Assembly: GCA_040389445.1 (NCBI GenBank)
Contig: JAZJZX010000007.1
Coordinates: forward strand, 124,001-188,000
DNA from: UBA5189 sp040389445
GTDB lineage: Bacteria; Chloroflexota; Limnocylindria; Limnocylindrales; CSP1-4
Direction: 5' to 3'
Length of the DNA stretch: 64,000 bases
Shown: piece after piece, positions 56,737 to 64,000 of the stretch
Layout of the letters: every line of letters starts with the position of its first letter
Position numbering within the stretch: position 1 is the stretch's first letter
The notes under the pieces: model-generated
Database searches by the model: none
Told to the model about the DNA's origin: nothing
Seen by the model: the letters and a program-made list of their open reading frames with translations, nothing else
Translations under genes and position numbers: made by a program

Positions 56737-57126
56737 TCAGCTCAGCAGCGGGCGGAGAATCTGGATGACCACCACGAGCACCAAATACGCGATCGGCACC
56801 GCCGCAAAGAGGCCCAGCGCGGCGCTCCAGAGCGTCCGGCGTCGAGCGGTCCCCGATCCGCGCGGCAGCGGCACGATGAGCCAGGTGAGCGTGCTCCCGA
56901 CGACCAGCACGAGGATTACGTCGAGGGCCGCGAACAGGGTACGGAGGTCACCACCCGGCAGGCGGACCCCGCGCGTGAGCGCGATGTCATAGGCGAGGTA
57001 CGCCGCACCGAGGATCCCGGCCACGACGAGGTTCGCGCCCACCGCGCGGACCACGGGTCGCGGAGCGTTCCGGAACTGCCGCCAGCGGATCCGGAGCCAG
57101 GAGCGATGCGGCGGCCGAACGATCAC
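56737..57126 (-). CDS. small integral membrane protein
   Basis: A 129-residue protein with three helices: AVGANLVVAGILGAAYLAYD, LFAALDVILVLVVGSTLTWL, and LGLFAAVPIAYLVLVVVIQI. The N-terminus is Arg/Trp-rich and basic. The GTG start overlaps the stop of the PLP enzyme gene (GTGA), so they form an operon. No family recognised. Confidence 0.75.
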   Translation of the reverse strand: MIVRPPHRSWLRIRWRQFRNAPRPVVRAVGANLVVAGILGAAYLAYDIALTRGVRLPGGDLRTLFAALDVILVLVVGSTLTWLIVPLPRGSGTARRRTLWSAALGLFAAVPIAYLVLVVVIQILRPLLS

Positions 57127-58361
57127 GCCTCGCCGAAGATCGGCAGCATTCGGCGGGGCGGAAGGGAATGAGGATCGTGCGCCGCGAGGAGTCGAACGCC
57201 CTCGAGAAACCGATCAAGCTCCTCTTCCGACGTGAAGAACCCGACGCTGATCCGGATGGCGTCCAGGGCCACGATCGTCCGGGCAATCGCCGACGTTCGT
57301 GCGGCGAGTTCGTCAAGTCCTGCCTGCGCCGCCCAGCCTCGAATGCGGAAGGTGACCAGCGTGCCCATCTGATGGCGCGGGGTGATCAGCGCGACGCCGT
57401 CGATCCGGGCCAGGGCATCGGCTGCGAGGCGGGCCATGCGCGCGCCACGGCGATGGACGTATTCCAGCCCGACGTACATGGACAGCCAGCTGACCGCGCG
57501 CGCGAACCCGGCGACCGAAGGGCGGTGGAAGGTCGAGGACTCGAACGCGCGAGCGTCCGGGTGCAGCGTCGCACTGCCCTGCGAGTCATACGCCTCGAAC
57601 GCAAAGTGCCCGGCGAACGACGGGCGCATTCGGTCCATGACCGACGGATCGACCCACAGGGCTCCCATGCCCTCGGGTCCAAGGAGCCATTTCTGGGCGG
57701 GAACCGCATAGGCGTCGGCCCCGGTTGCTGCTACCGAGACCGGAAGCGCCCCGACCGCCTGGGCACCGTCCACCAGCACCAGTGCCCCGCGATCGTGGGC
57801 CAGCTCGGCAACCGGGCCGACCGGCAGGACGGCACCCGTCGACCAGAGCACGTGGGACAGGGAGACCAGCCTCGTGCCGGGGACGATGGCCCGATCGAAT
57901 GCCGCCAGGGTGCGCTCGTCGTCCGAGCCGTCGCCGATGTCGGCGAATCGCACCTCGACGCCGAATCGGTCGCGGATCGCATACAGCGGCCCGACGCCGC
58001 CCGCGTGTTCCTGCGTCGTGGTCACGGCCACGTCGCCGGGCTGCCAGTCGAGCGACCACGTGGCCAGGTTCATGCCGTCGGTGGTCGCGTGGGTCAGGGC
58101 CACCGACCCGAGGCTCGCCCCGAGGACGGCCGCCACCCCGGCCCGCGCCTCGTTCATCCGGTCCAGCATCTCGAAGTAGTAGTCCACCTGGCTTCGACCG
58201 AGGGTTCGTTCGTACTCGGCGAGCTCCGCCATGACGGCAGCGACCTCGTCCGGCATCGGGCCCACGGACCCCGAATTCAGCTGGATGCCCGCCGCGAGGG
58301 AAGGCAGTGCGGTGCGTACCGCCGCGAGCTTCTGCGCGTCGGCCATGAAGGGGGAAACCAC
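57123..58361 (-). CDS. class V aminotransferase-fold PLP enzyme
   Basis: A 412-residue fold-type I PLP enzyme of the cysteine desulfurase/isopenicillin-N-epimerase superfamily. IQLNSGSVGPMPDEVAAVMA is the N-terminal signature, VALTHATTDGMNLATWSLDW and VAVTTTQEHAGGVGPLYAIR the cofactor pocket, LVLVDGAQAVGALPVSVAAT contains the PLP Asp, and AYAVPAQKWLLGPEGMGALW the Schiff-base Lys. The long catalytic-Cys loop of IscS is not evident, so an epimerase, lyase or hercynylcysteine-lyase-like activity is likelier. GTG 58361 is chosen because TATCAT lies 6 nt upstream; ATG 58346 is possible. Confidence 0.88.
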   Translation of the reverse strand: MVSPFMADAQKLAAVRTALPSLAAGIQLNSGSVGPMPDEVAAVMAELAEYERTLGRSQVDYYFEMLDRMNEARAGVAAVLGASLGSVALTHATTDGMNLATWSLDWQPGDVAVTTTQEHAGGVGPLYAIRDRFGVEVRFADIGDGSDDERTLAAFDRAIVPGTRLVSLSHVLWSTGAVLPVGPVAELAHDRGALVLVDGAQAVGALPVSVAATGADAYAVPAQKWLLGPEGMGALWVDPSVMDRMRPSFAGHFAFEAYDSQGSATLHPDARAFESSTFHRPSVAGFARAVSWLSMYVGLEYVHRRGARMARLAADALARIDGVALITPRHQMGTLVTFRIRGWAAQAGLDELAARTSAIARTIVALDAIRISVGFFTSEEELDRFLEGVRLLAAHDPHSLPPRRMLPIFGEA

Positions 58362-58367
58362 CGCCGT

Positions 58368-58373
58368 ATGATA
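58368..58373 (-). promoter_or_regulatory. -10 box of PLP enzyme gene
   Basis: TATCAT on the reverse strand, 6 nt before GTG 58361; leaderless type. Confidence 0.5.
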
Positions 58374-58417
58374 CCGGCCATGTTCCACCCAACCGTCGCG
58401 ACCGGGATGCGCTGCGG

Positions 58418-59263
58418 GTGACCGCCTTCGCCCGCCCGGAGCTGATCGCCACCCCGGAATGGCTGTCTGAACAGCTCGGGCGACCCGACCTGCGGATTCT
58501 CGACGTCCGGTGGCGGCCCGACGGCACCGGATCGTCCACGTTCGCCGCGGGTCACATCCCCGGTGCGGTCCACATCGACTGGCGGTCCGGTCTCATCGAG
58601 GCGGACGAGCAGGGTGGAGCGGGCCTGCGACTCGCCGGACCGGACAGGATCGCGAGCGTGTTCGGTCATGCCGGCATCGGGGACGGAACGAGCCTGGTCA
58701 TCTACGACGACACGCTGGGCCTGTACGCTGCCCGGGCCTGGTGGAGCCTCCGTGTCTATGGCTACGAGGCGGCCCGAATCCTCGACGGCGGGCTGCGGGC
58801 CTGGACGACGGACCATCGCCCGATGTCCAACGCGAGCTATCCGCCGGCCGCGGCTGCATTCACGCCGCGGGCGAACTCGCGATTGCGCCTCACCACCCCG
58901 GATGTCCGGGCGATCCTCGGGTCATCGGATGTCCTCCTCGTGGACGCTCGAGCCGCCGCCGAATACCGAGGCCTCGAGGGCAACGCCCGTCGCCTCGGAC
59001 ACATCCCGGGAGCCGTCAACGTTCCGGTGGGGGCAATGCACGAACCGGGGACCCAGAAGTTGCGCGACGCGGCCGTGCTCAAGGAGATGCTCCTCAAGGC
59101 CAACGTGGCCCGCGGCCGCCGCATCGTCACCTATGACGGGTCGGGCATCGCGGCGGCTCGACTGGCCTTCGTGCTGGCACTCCTCGGCTACGAGGACGTC
59201 GCCGTCTACGACGGCGGCTGGTCGGAATGGGGCGACCGCCTGGACCTGCCCGTCGATCGCTGA
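58418..59263 (+). CDS. sulfurtransferase (two rhodanese domains) lacking the active-site Cys
   Basis: A 281-residue tandem rhodanese of the thiosulfate/3-mercaptopyruvate sulfurtransferase type. First domain: LRILDVRWRPDG, FAAGHIPGAVHIDWRS. Second domain: VLLVDARAAAEYRGLEG, LGHIPGAVNVPVGAMHEPGT, and RRIVTYDGSGIAAARLAFVL, where CGSGxxA is expected. The catalytic Cys is Asp (YDGSGIAA), so sulfur transfer by the usual mechanism is not possible; a binding or hydrolytic role may remain. The 3' end overlaps the DNA ligase gene on the other strand by 58 bp. Confidence 0.88.
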   Translation: MTAFARPELIATPEWLSEQLGRPDLRILDVRWRPDGTGSSTFAAGHIPGAVHIDWRSGLIEADEQGGAGLRLAGPDRIASVFGHAGIGDGTSLVIYDDTLGLYAARAWWSLRVYGYEAARILDGGLRAWTTDHRPMSNASYPPAAAAFTPRANSRLRLTTPDVRAILGSSDVLLVDARAAAEYRGLEGNARRLGHIPGAVNVPVGAMHEPGTQKLRDAAVLKEMLLKANVARGRRIVTYDGSGIAAARLAFVLALLGYEDVAVYDGGWSEWGDRLDLPVDR

Positions 59264-60981
59264 CGCTCGCCCGGTCCGACGGCCCCGTCTGCCCGGGCAC
59301 CTGCCGTGATCAGCAGCGCTGAATCCGGTTGCAGTTCGCGGAACAGGCGCTCGACGGTGGCCAGCGTGTCGGCCTGGGAGGCCGGCTTGTCCGGCCTGAG
59401 GTGAGCAATTCGCGGGAACCGGAGCGCGAAGCCCGACTTGTGCCGTTTCGAGCGCAGGATGACGTCGAATGCAATCTCCACGACGACGCCGGGCTCGACC
59501 ACGCGATACCGGCCGTGGACGCTCAGGGTGTGGGCCAGGAACCAGTCGGTCATCTCGGCGATCTCGGCATCAGTGAGGCCGCTGTAGGCCTTGCCGATGG
59601 TGACCAGGCGGTCGTTCTCCTCGTCGCGGACGGCGAACGTGTAGTCGGACAGGACGCCGTGGCGTTTGCCGTGCCCGACCTCCACACCCACCACGACGCA
59701 GTCGAGCGTGGCGAGGGCCTTCTTCATCTTCAGCCAGCCATATCCGCGCCGACCGGGCGAGTAGGCGCTCGATGGATCCTTGACCATCAGGCCCTCGTTC
59801 CGTCGGCTCCGCGCCGCCGCAAAGGCATCTTCGAGCGCTACGGCCGAATCGGCCGCGACCAGGTTGGACAGGAGCAGCCGTCCACCGGTCGTCGGCGGCA
59901 GATCGAGAGCATCCAGCCGTCGGCGCCGTTCCGCGAGCGTCTCGTCGAGGACCGGGACGATGGTGGCACCGCCGACCGGATCGATCGCCAGGACGTCGAA
60001 CGCGACGTAGACGACCGGGATCGCGGCCCGGATCGCGGCGGACGGTGCCTTCCGACCGAGGCGTGCCTGGAGGGACACGAACGGCAGCACGGTTCCATCC
60101 CGCCAGGCCAGGAGCTCCCCGTCGAGAATGCCGTCCCAGCGAAGGGCGCGCGCCGCTTCGATCACCTCCGGATAGCCGGCCGAGATGTCATGCAGGTCGC
60201 GCGAGTACAGGGAAACCATCTCGCCGCGCTTGTGAAGCTGCGCCCGAATGCCGTCGTACTTGTCCTCCACCCAGACGGTCGGCCCGAGCCGATGGACGAT
60301 GTCCGCGGCGTCCTCGGCCGGCGATGCGAGCATGAACTTCAGGGGATGGAAGAGCGTCAGGCTGGCCGAATCGAGGGCCCCGTCGCGAGCGAGCGATGCC
60401 GTCCTGCCGAGGTCGCCGGTGAGCATCCCGGCGCGCTTGACCGCATCGAGCGGCGCGTCGAAGGCACGAGCGATGGCCGCTTCCACGAGCCCCTCGCGCA
60501 GGCCGATCCGCAGATCGCCCGAGAGGACCTTGACGATGCCCCTGGCCGTGGCCGGGTCGGACCGCCGCAACAGACCCGCGAACAGGGCGCCCTTCTGCCC
60601 GGGTCCGACGGCGCGCTCGATTGTTGCAAAGGCCTCGGCGACTTCGATCAGGCTCGGCGCATCGTCCGCGGCCGGGGCATGACCGGCTCGGTCCAGGACG
60701 TCCTGGACGGCAAGACCGAGGTCGGAATGGCGGTCGTAGGCCGCGCCCAGGTCGCCCGGGCCGGCGTCGATCAGTTCGGCGATGGCGGCCGCCATCGTTG
60801 CCCAGCCGAGGCCCGTGGCGCGCTGATCGGCCTCGGCAAACGCGCGACCCGTGAGAAACACCACCGCGATCGGCAGCTCGGCCTTGCTGAGCGTCCGGAG
60901 ATAGTCGGCGAGGAGCGCGGACTTCTCGGAAGTTCGCGTCGTGGCCGCGACACGCTCGGCGAGCTCGCTCCAGCGACGCAT
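59206..60981 (-). CDS. ATP-dependent DNA ligase
   Basis: A 591-residue ligase of the archaeal/eukaryal type I (LigB/LigC-like) group. N-terminal DNA-binding domain to about 215, adenylation domain with nucleophilic Lys in TVWVEDKYDGIRAQLHKRG (KYDGxR), LDGELLAWRDGTVLPF, NEGLMVKDPSSAYSPGRRGY (motif IIIa/IV), GYGWLKMKKALATLDCVVV (motif V), and an OB-fold C-terminus to about 560, then a basic tail. Such ligases in bacteria act in repair beside NAD-dependent LigA. TACCAT lies 7 nt before ATG 60981. The convergent 58-bp overlap with the sulfurtransferase gene affects only the tail. Confidence 0.93.
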   Translation of the reverse strand: MRRWSELAERVAATTRTSEKSALLADYLRTLSKAELPIAVVFLTGRAFAEADQRATGLGWATMAAAIAELIDAGPGDLGAAYDRHSDLGLAVQDVLDRAGHAPAADDAPSLIEVAEAFATIERAVGPGQKGALFAGLLRRSDPATARGIVKVLSGDLRIGLREGLVEAAIARAFDAPLDAVKRAGMLTGDLGRTASLARDGALDSASLTLFHPLKFMLASPAEDAADIVHRLGPTVWVEDKYDGIRAQLHKRGEMVSLYSRDLHDISAGYPEVIEAARALRWDGILDGELLAWRDGTVLPFVSLQARLGRKAPSAAIRAAIPVVYVAFDVLAIDPVGGATIVPVLDETLAERRRRLDALDLPPTTGGRLLLSNLVAADSAVALEDAFAAARSRRNEGLMVKDPSSAYSPGRRGYGWLKMKKALATLDCVVVGVEVGHGKRHGVLSDYTFAVRDEENDRLVTIGKAYSGLTDAEIAEMTDWFLAHTLSVHGRYRVVEPGVVVEIAFDVILRSKRHKSGFALRFPRIAHLRPDKPASQADTLATVERLFRELQPDSALLITAGARADGAVGPGERQRSTGRSRRSPHSDQPPS

Positions 60982-60988
60982 GGCCGCG

Positions 60989-61000
60989 ATGGTATACCGT
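60989..61000. promoter_or_regulatory. back-to-back -10 boxes of DNA ligase and acetyltransferase genes
   Basis: Reverse TACCAT (60994-60989) and forward TACCGT (60995-61000) touch each other with no base between. They are 7 and 6 nt from their start codons at 60981 and 61007. Both transcripts should be leaderless and polymerases cannot occupy both at once. Confidence 0.6.
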
Positions 61001-61006
61001 GCCCTG

Positions 61007-61639
61007 ATGGCGGGTCGCGCGTGGTTCCCGACGTCCCTCGAGGGCCGGCTCGTGGTGCTCCGTCGCCACGTGCCGGAAAACGTTACCGCCTTTCGTCGCT
61101 GGTACTCGGACCCGGAAATCGCCCGCCTGGCCCGCTACACCGAGGGGCCGATGCGGATCGATGAAGTGGACCGGTTCTTCCACAATCGCGCGATCGGGCC
61201 GGAATCCCTGGCCATGGCCATCCACATCCGGGAATCGAACCGCCTCATCGGGACCTGTGCCCTGAGTCAACTGGACGGCGACAACGGCTCCGCGCTCTTC
61301 CACATCACGATCGGCGAACAGGATGCGTGGGGTCACGGCTACGGCACGGAGGCGACCCGACTGATGGTGGCCCATGCGTTCAAGGCCCTCCGCCTGCACC
61401 GGATCTCGCTGTCTGTCTTTGCCTTCAACGAACGGGCGATGCGTTCGTACGCGGCGTGCGGATTCAGCGTGGAGGGCCGGGCCCGTGAGGCAATCTGGCG
61501 CGACGGTCGCTGGTGGGACGAGGTCTCGATGAGCATCCTCGAACCGGAGTGGCGGGGGCGTGACGAGACCGACGCGGGCGACGGGCACGACCTTCCCGCA
61601 CGAGTCGCATCGATCGCGACGCGCATCATGGGGAGGTGA
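61007..61639 (+). CDS. GNAT-family N-acetyltransferase
   Basis: A 210-residue RimJ/RimL-like acetyltransferase. LEGRLVVLRRHVPENVTAFR, RWYSDPEIARLARYTEGPM, FHITIGEQDAWGHGYGTEAT (acetyl-CoA pyrophosphate loop with GHGYGTEA), HRISLSVFAFNERAMRSYAA then CGFSVEGRAREAI. Substrate may be a protein N-terminus, antibiotic or polyamine. It is divergent from the DNA ligase gene with only 25 bp between start codons. ATG 61007 fits the -10 spacing. Confidence 0.9.
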   Translation: MAGRAWFPTSLEGRLVVLRRHVPENVTAFRRWYSDPEIARLARYTEGPMRIDEVDRFFHNRAIGPESLAMAIHIRESNRLIGTCALSQLDGDNGSALFHITIGEQDAWGHGYGTEATRLMVAHAFKALRLHRISLSVFAFNERAMRSYAACGFSVEGRAREAIWRDGRWWDEVSMSILEPEWRGRDETDAGDGHDLPARVASIATRIMGR

Positions 61640-61641
61640 GC

Positions 61642-61920
61642 ATGGGATCAACGGGTCCCGCGGCCGACGCCGCGCGAGCGGCGTTTCGGGAACTGATGGA
61701 CGCCCGGGGCCATGCGGTCGAGAACGCCCGGGCAGCGGTAGCCGGCCTCGAGAGCGCGATCGCCGGCGGTGCCCTCGTGCGGACGCCGCTCCTGGACCAG
61801 ATGCTCGGCGATCTGATGGCGGCCCTGGAACAGGACGAGGGGCAGAAACTCGGCGGCAAGAGCGCGGAAGCGGCGAGATTCATCCTGCGCGCCATTTCGC
61901 GCGAACTGGACAACGCCTGA
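61642..61920 (+). CDS. small helical protein of unknown function
   Basis: A 92-residue protein, predominantly helical and Ala/Leu-rich with acidic patches (DAARAAFRELMDARGHAVEN, MLGDLMAALEQDEGQKLGGK, FILRAISRELDNA). GGGGAGG lies 6 nt before ATG 61642; a GTG at 61636 overlapping the acetyltransferase stop is the alternative. Probably cotranscribed with the acetyltransferase. No family recognised. Confidence 0.65.
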   Translation: MGSTGPAADAARAAFRELMDARGHAVENARAAVAGLESAIAGGALVRTPLLDQMLGDLMAALEQDEGQKLGGKSAEAARFILRAISRELDNA

Positions 61921-61980
61921 GGTCCCGGCTTGACGCGCGACCGGCCCGAGGGTCGCGCATCGCTGCGGCTTGCGCGCGCA

Positions 61981-62056
61981 TGGCCCGAGGGGCCTTGGCC
62001 CGAGCAGCCTTGGCCCGAGCGCGCCTGGCCCGAGCGAAGCTTGGCCCGAGCAGCCG
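61981..62056 (+). repeat. 15-bp tandem repeat, five units
   Basis: TGGCCCGAG recurs at 61981, 61996, 62011, 62026 and 62042. Read in the frame of the next gene it gives WPEGP, WPEQP, WPERA, WPERS: a pentapeptide repeat, open to the LLM enzyme start but probably not translated. Confidence 0.85.
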
Positions 62057-62124
62057 TCTCGCGCGTCGATTCCTGCTCCGGGAGATACTGGGCGCAGCCC
62101 AAACCGCACGAGCGCCCATCCACG

Positions 62125-63072
62125 ATGACTGACTTCCGCTTCGGCGCCCTGCTCTGGAGCCAGGCGGCCACCTGGCCCGAGATGGTTGATGCCGCCCGCC
62201 GCATCGACCGGCTCGGCTACGACCACCTGTGGACCTGGGATCACGTCCACGCGATCATGGGCGACCCGCTCCAGCCGATCTTCGAGGGCTATACCGCGCT
62301 CGCCGGCCTCGCGATGGCGACGGAGCGTACCAAGCTCGGCCTGCTGGTCGGCGCCAACACGTTCCGGAATCCGGGGATCGTCGCCAAGTCCGTCACGACC
62401 GTCGACCACATCAGCAATGGGCGGGCAATCCTCGGCATCGGCGGCGCCTGGTTCGAGTACGAGCACACGGCGCACGGCATCGAGTTCGGGTCCGGATTCG
62501 GTGAACGCCTCGCCTGGCTGGACGAGTCCGCGCTTGCCATGCGGGCGCTGCTCGACGGCGGCGTCGTGACCTCGGCGCCGGGCGCCCACTATGCGTTCGA
62601 CGCGCTCGAGCATCACCCGAGGCCGCTCCAGGCCAGGCTGCCGATCATGATCGGCGGCGGTGGAGAGAAGAAGACGCTGCGAACAGTCGCCAAGGTCGCC
62701 GACTACTGGAACGTCGCGGGGGCTCCGGAGGTCCTGGCTCGGAAGAACGCGATCCTGGCGGAGCACTGCGAGGCGGTCGGACGGGATCCCTCGACGATCG
62801 TGCGCACATCCAACAGCTGGGTCGTGATCCGCGACTCCGCGGCAGAGGCCGAGCGCGTCTGGGCTGGGGCGATGGCGCGCAACCGTTCGGACCTCATGGA
62901 CGACAACCGATACCGGATGTTCTTCGGGCCGCCGGAACAGGTCGCGGAACAGCTCCTGGCGCACGTCGCGGCCGGCTTCACCTCGACGATCGTCGAGCTC
63001 CCGGCGCCGTATGACACCGAGACGATCGAGCGACTGATGGGCGAAGTGAAGCCCCTCGTCGATCGCGGCTAG
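62125..63072 (+). CDS. LLM-class F420-dependent oxidoreductase
   Basis: A 315-residue luciferase-like TIM-barrel oxidoreductase. MTDFRFGALLWSQAATWPEM, IDRLGYDHLWTWDHVHAIMG, KLGLLVGANTFRNPGIVAKS, GRAILGIGGAWFEYEHTAHG (phosphate-binding loop) and LPIMIGGGGEKKTLRTVAKV define it. It differs from the two other LLM proteins in the window. An in-frame upstream extension through the WPE pentapeptide repeats is possible but not convincing, as family members start at this ATG. Confidence 0.9.
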   Translation: MTDFRFGALLWSQAATWPEMVDAARRIDRLGYDHLWTWDHVHAIMGDPLQPIFEGYTALAGLAMATERTKLGLLVGANTFRNPGIVAKSVTTVDHISNGRAILGIGGAWFEYEHTAHGIEFGSGFGERLAWLDESALAMRALLDGGVVTSAPGAHYAFDALEHHPRPLQARLPIMIGGGGEKKTLRTVAKVADYWNVAGAPEVLARKNAILAEHCEAVGRDPSTIVRTSNSWVVIRDSAAEAERVWAGAMARNRSDLMDDNRYRMFFGPPEQVAEQLLAHVAAGFTSTIVELPAPYDTETIERLMGEVKPLVDRG

Positions 63073-63083
63073 GTTCGACCTCG

Positions 63084-64000
63084 GTGTCGGGCGTCCCCGC
63101 ACCCGGGCATCGTGCGGCCACCGTCGCATTCGACCACGTCACGAAGCGCTACTCCGGCACCGGCGCCGGCGCCCTCGGTGCCGTGGAAGACTTATCGATC
63201 GAGGTCCCGGCAGGGAAGATCTGCGTCCTCGTCGGGCCGTCGGGTTGCGGCAAGACCACCAGCCTCAAGATGGTCAACCGGCTCATCGAGCCGACCAGTG
63301 GGCGGATCCTCATCGACGGCGAGGATGCCGCGACGCGCGAAGTCACGGAGCTCCGCCGGTCCATCGGCTACGTCATCCAGCAGGTCGGGCTCTTCCCGCA
63401 CCAGACCATCGGCGAGAACGTGGCCACCGTTCCGCGCCTGCTCGGATGGGATGATGACCGGCGCCGCGCACGGGTGGACGAGTTGCTCGCGCTCGTGGGC
63501 CTGGACCCCGCCCTCCACCGCGACCGATATCCGAGCCAGCTGTCGGGTGGCGAGCGCCAGCGTGTCGGGGTGGCGCGGGCCCTCGCGGCCGATCCGCCGC
63601 TGATGCTGATGGACGAGCCCTTCGGGGCGGTCGATCCGATCGTCCGGGAGCGGCTCCAGAACGAGTTCCTGCGACTCCAGGCGGACCTCGCCAAGACCAT
63701 CCTGTTCGTGACGCACGACATCGACGAGGCGATCAAGATGGGCGACCTGGTCGCGGTCATGGAGGTCGGCGGCAAGCTCGCCCAGTTCGGGACGCCGGAC
63801 GAGATCCTCGCGAATCCGGCGTCCGACTTCGTCGCCCGATTCGTCGGCGCGGATCGCGGGCTCAAGCGGCTGGCGCTTACCCGGGTGGAGGCCCTGAACC
63901 TGCGGTCCGCGGTCACGGCCCGGGTGGGCGACGATTCGAGCCAGGCGCGGCAGCGCATCCTGACCGATCCGTTCGAATACCTCCTCCTGGTGGACGCAGG
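63084..64000 (+). CDS. osmoprotectant-type ABC transporter ATP-binding protein (partial, runs off right edge)
   Basis: At least 305 residues of an ABC ATPase like OpuCA/OsmV/ProV that imports glycine betaine, choline or related solutes. Walker A GPSGCGKTTSLKMVNRLI, Q-loop IGYVIQQVGLFPHQTIGENV, signature LSGGERQRVGVARALAADPP, Walker B LMLMDEPFGAVDPIVRERLQ, switch FVTHDIDEAIKMGDLVAVME. After the ATPase core a linker (ADRGLKRLALTRVEALN) leads toward what is usually a CBS-type domain, cut by the window end. GTG 63084 is the likely start; TAGGTT lies 8 nt before. The permease and binding protein should lie to the right. Confidence 0.92.
   Translation, partial: MSGVPAPGHRAATVAFDHVTKRYSGTGAGALGAVEDLSIEVPAGKICVLVGPSGCGKTTSLKMVNRLIEPTSGRILIDGEDAATREVTELRRSIGYVIQQVGLFPHQTIGENVATVPRLLGWDDDRRRARVDELLALVGLDPALHRDRYPSQLSGGERQRVGVARALAADPPLMLMDEPFGAVDPIVRERLQNEFLRLQADLAKTILFVTHDIDEAIKMGDLVAVMEVGGKLAQFGTPDEILANPASDFVARFVGADRGLKRLALTRVEALNLRSAVTARVGDDSSQARQRILTDPFEYLLLVDA

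Noticed and set aside
57123..58361. Assignment as cysteine desulfurase IscS/SufS
   Set aside because: Fold and Lys are right, but the active-site Cys loop is not evident and no Fe-S genes are nearby.
61930..62124. N-terminal extension of the LLM oxidoreductase through the pentapeptide repeats
   Set aside because: Family members start at the MTDFRFGALL position; the extension is a tandem-repeat sequence beginning with a weak TTG.

Overview
The window is 64 kb of high-GC bacterial DNA (many coding stretches near 75% G+C). Nothing in it fixes the taxonomy. The mix of flavin/F420-type LLM oxidoreductases, split pntAA/pntAB/pntB transhydrogenase, peptidase S10, PIN-domain toxins, two-domain FtsX permease and widespread leaderless promoters (TANNNT box 6-8 nt before the start codon) best fits an uncultured Chloroflexota lineage (Limnocylindria/Ellin-type). 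A deep-branching actinobacterium is the main alternative.

Layout. 0-5 kb: FtsX-type permease (runs off the left edge), SRPBCC/ArsR pair, small conserved protein, tRNA-Arg(UCG). 5-6.6 kb: two RHH/PIN toxin-antitoxin pairs. 6.7-9.5 kb: a translationally coupled operon of two paralogous quinone-oxidoreductase-like enzymes and a Nudix/wHTH (NrtR-like) regulator. 9.5-13.9 kb: LLM oxidoreductase, PIMT, PLP decarboxylase, methyltransferases. 13.9-16.6 kb: a Zn/Mn-type ABC importer with a strong promoter covered by a near-perfect palindromic operator. 16.6-21.6 kb: class III adenylate cyclase and glycosyltransferase, disturbed by a 474-bp duplication and an IS256-type transposase remnant. 21.7-28.4 kb: broken secreted protease plus lipoprotein, LLM enzyme, metallo-beta-lactamase/rhodanese fusion, membrane proteins, a PIN/AbrB pair. 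28.6-33.1 kb: pntAA-pntAB-pntB-peptidase S10 operon. 33.1-42 kb: accessory zone of secreted and lipoprotein genes around a K+-channel/RCK gene. 42.3-47.7 kb: YbaK, two GT4 glycosyltransferases, methyltransferase, AlaX. 47.8-49.4 kb: remnants, a 32-aa membrane peptide gene with a two-hairpin 3' end, tandem repeats. 49.4-64 kb: large LuxR-type ATPase regulator, orphan DNA methyltransferase, SH3-domain and nuclease-related-domain-like membrane proteins, tRNA-Ile(UAU), PLP enzyme, sulfurtransferase, ATP-dependent DNA ligase, acetyltransferase, LLM enzyme, and an osmoprotectant-type ABC ATPase leaving the right edge.

Two patterns stand out. First, four gene blocks (17.1-19.3, 33.2-38.1, nested 36.1-37.7, and 42.9-45.6 kb) are each bounded by a partial direct copy of a neighbouring gene, as if circular cassettes had integrated by single crossover or tandem duplications had decayed. 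Second, the lower-GC accessory patches repeatedly encode a secreted protein (zincin, trypsin-like protease, amidase, unknowns) followed within a few bases by a small lipoprotein or membrane-anchored protein. These secreted/anchored pairs are the best candidate for an undescribed system. The window also has an unusual number of short tandem repeats at gene junctions.
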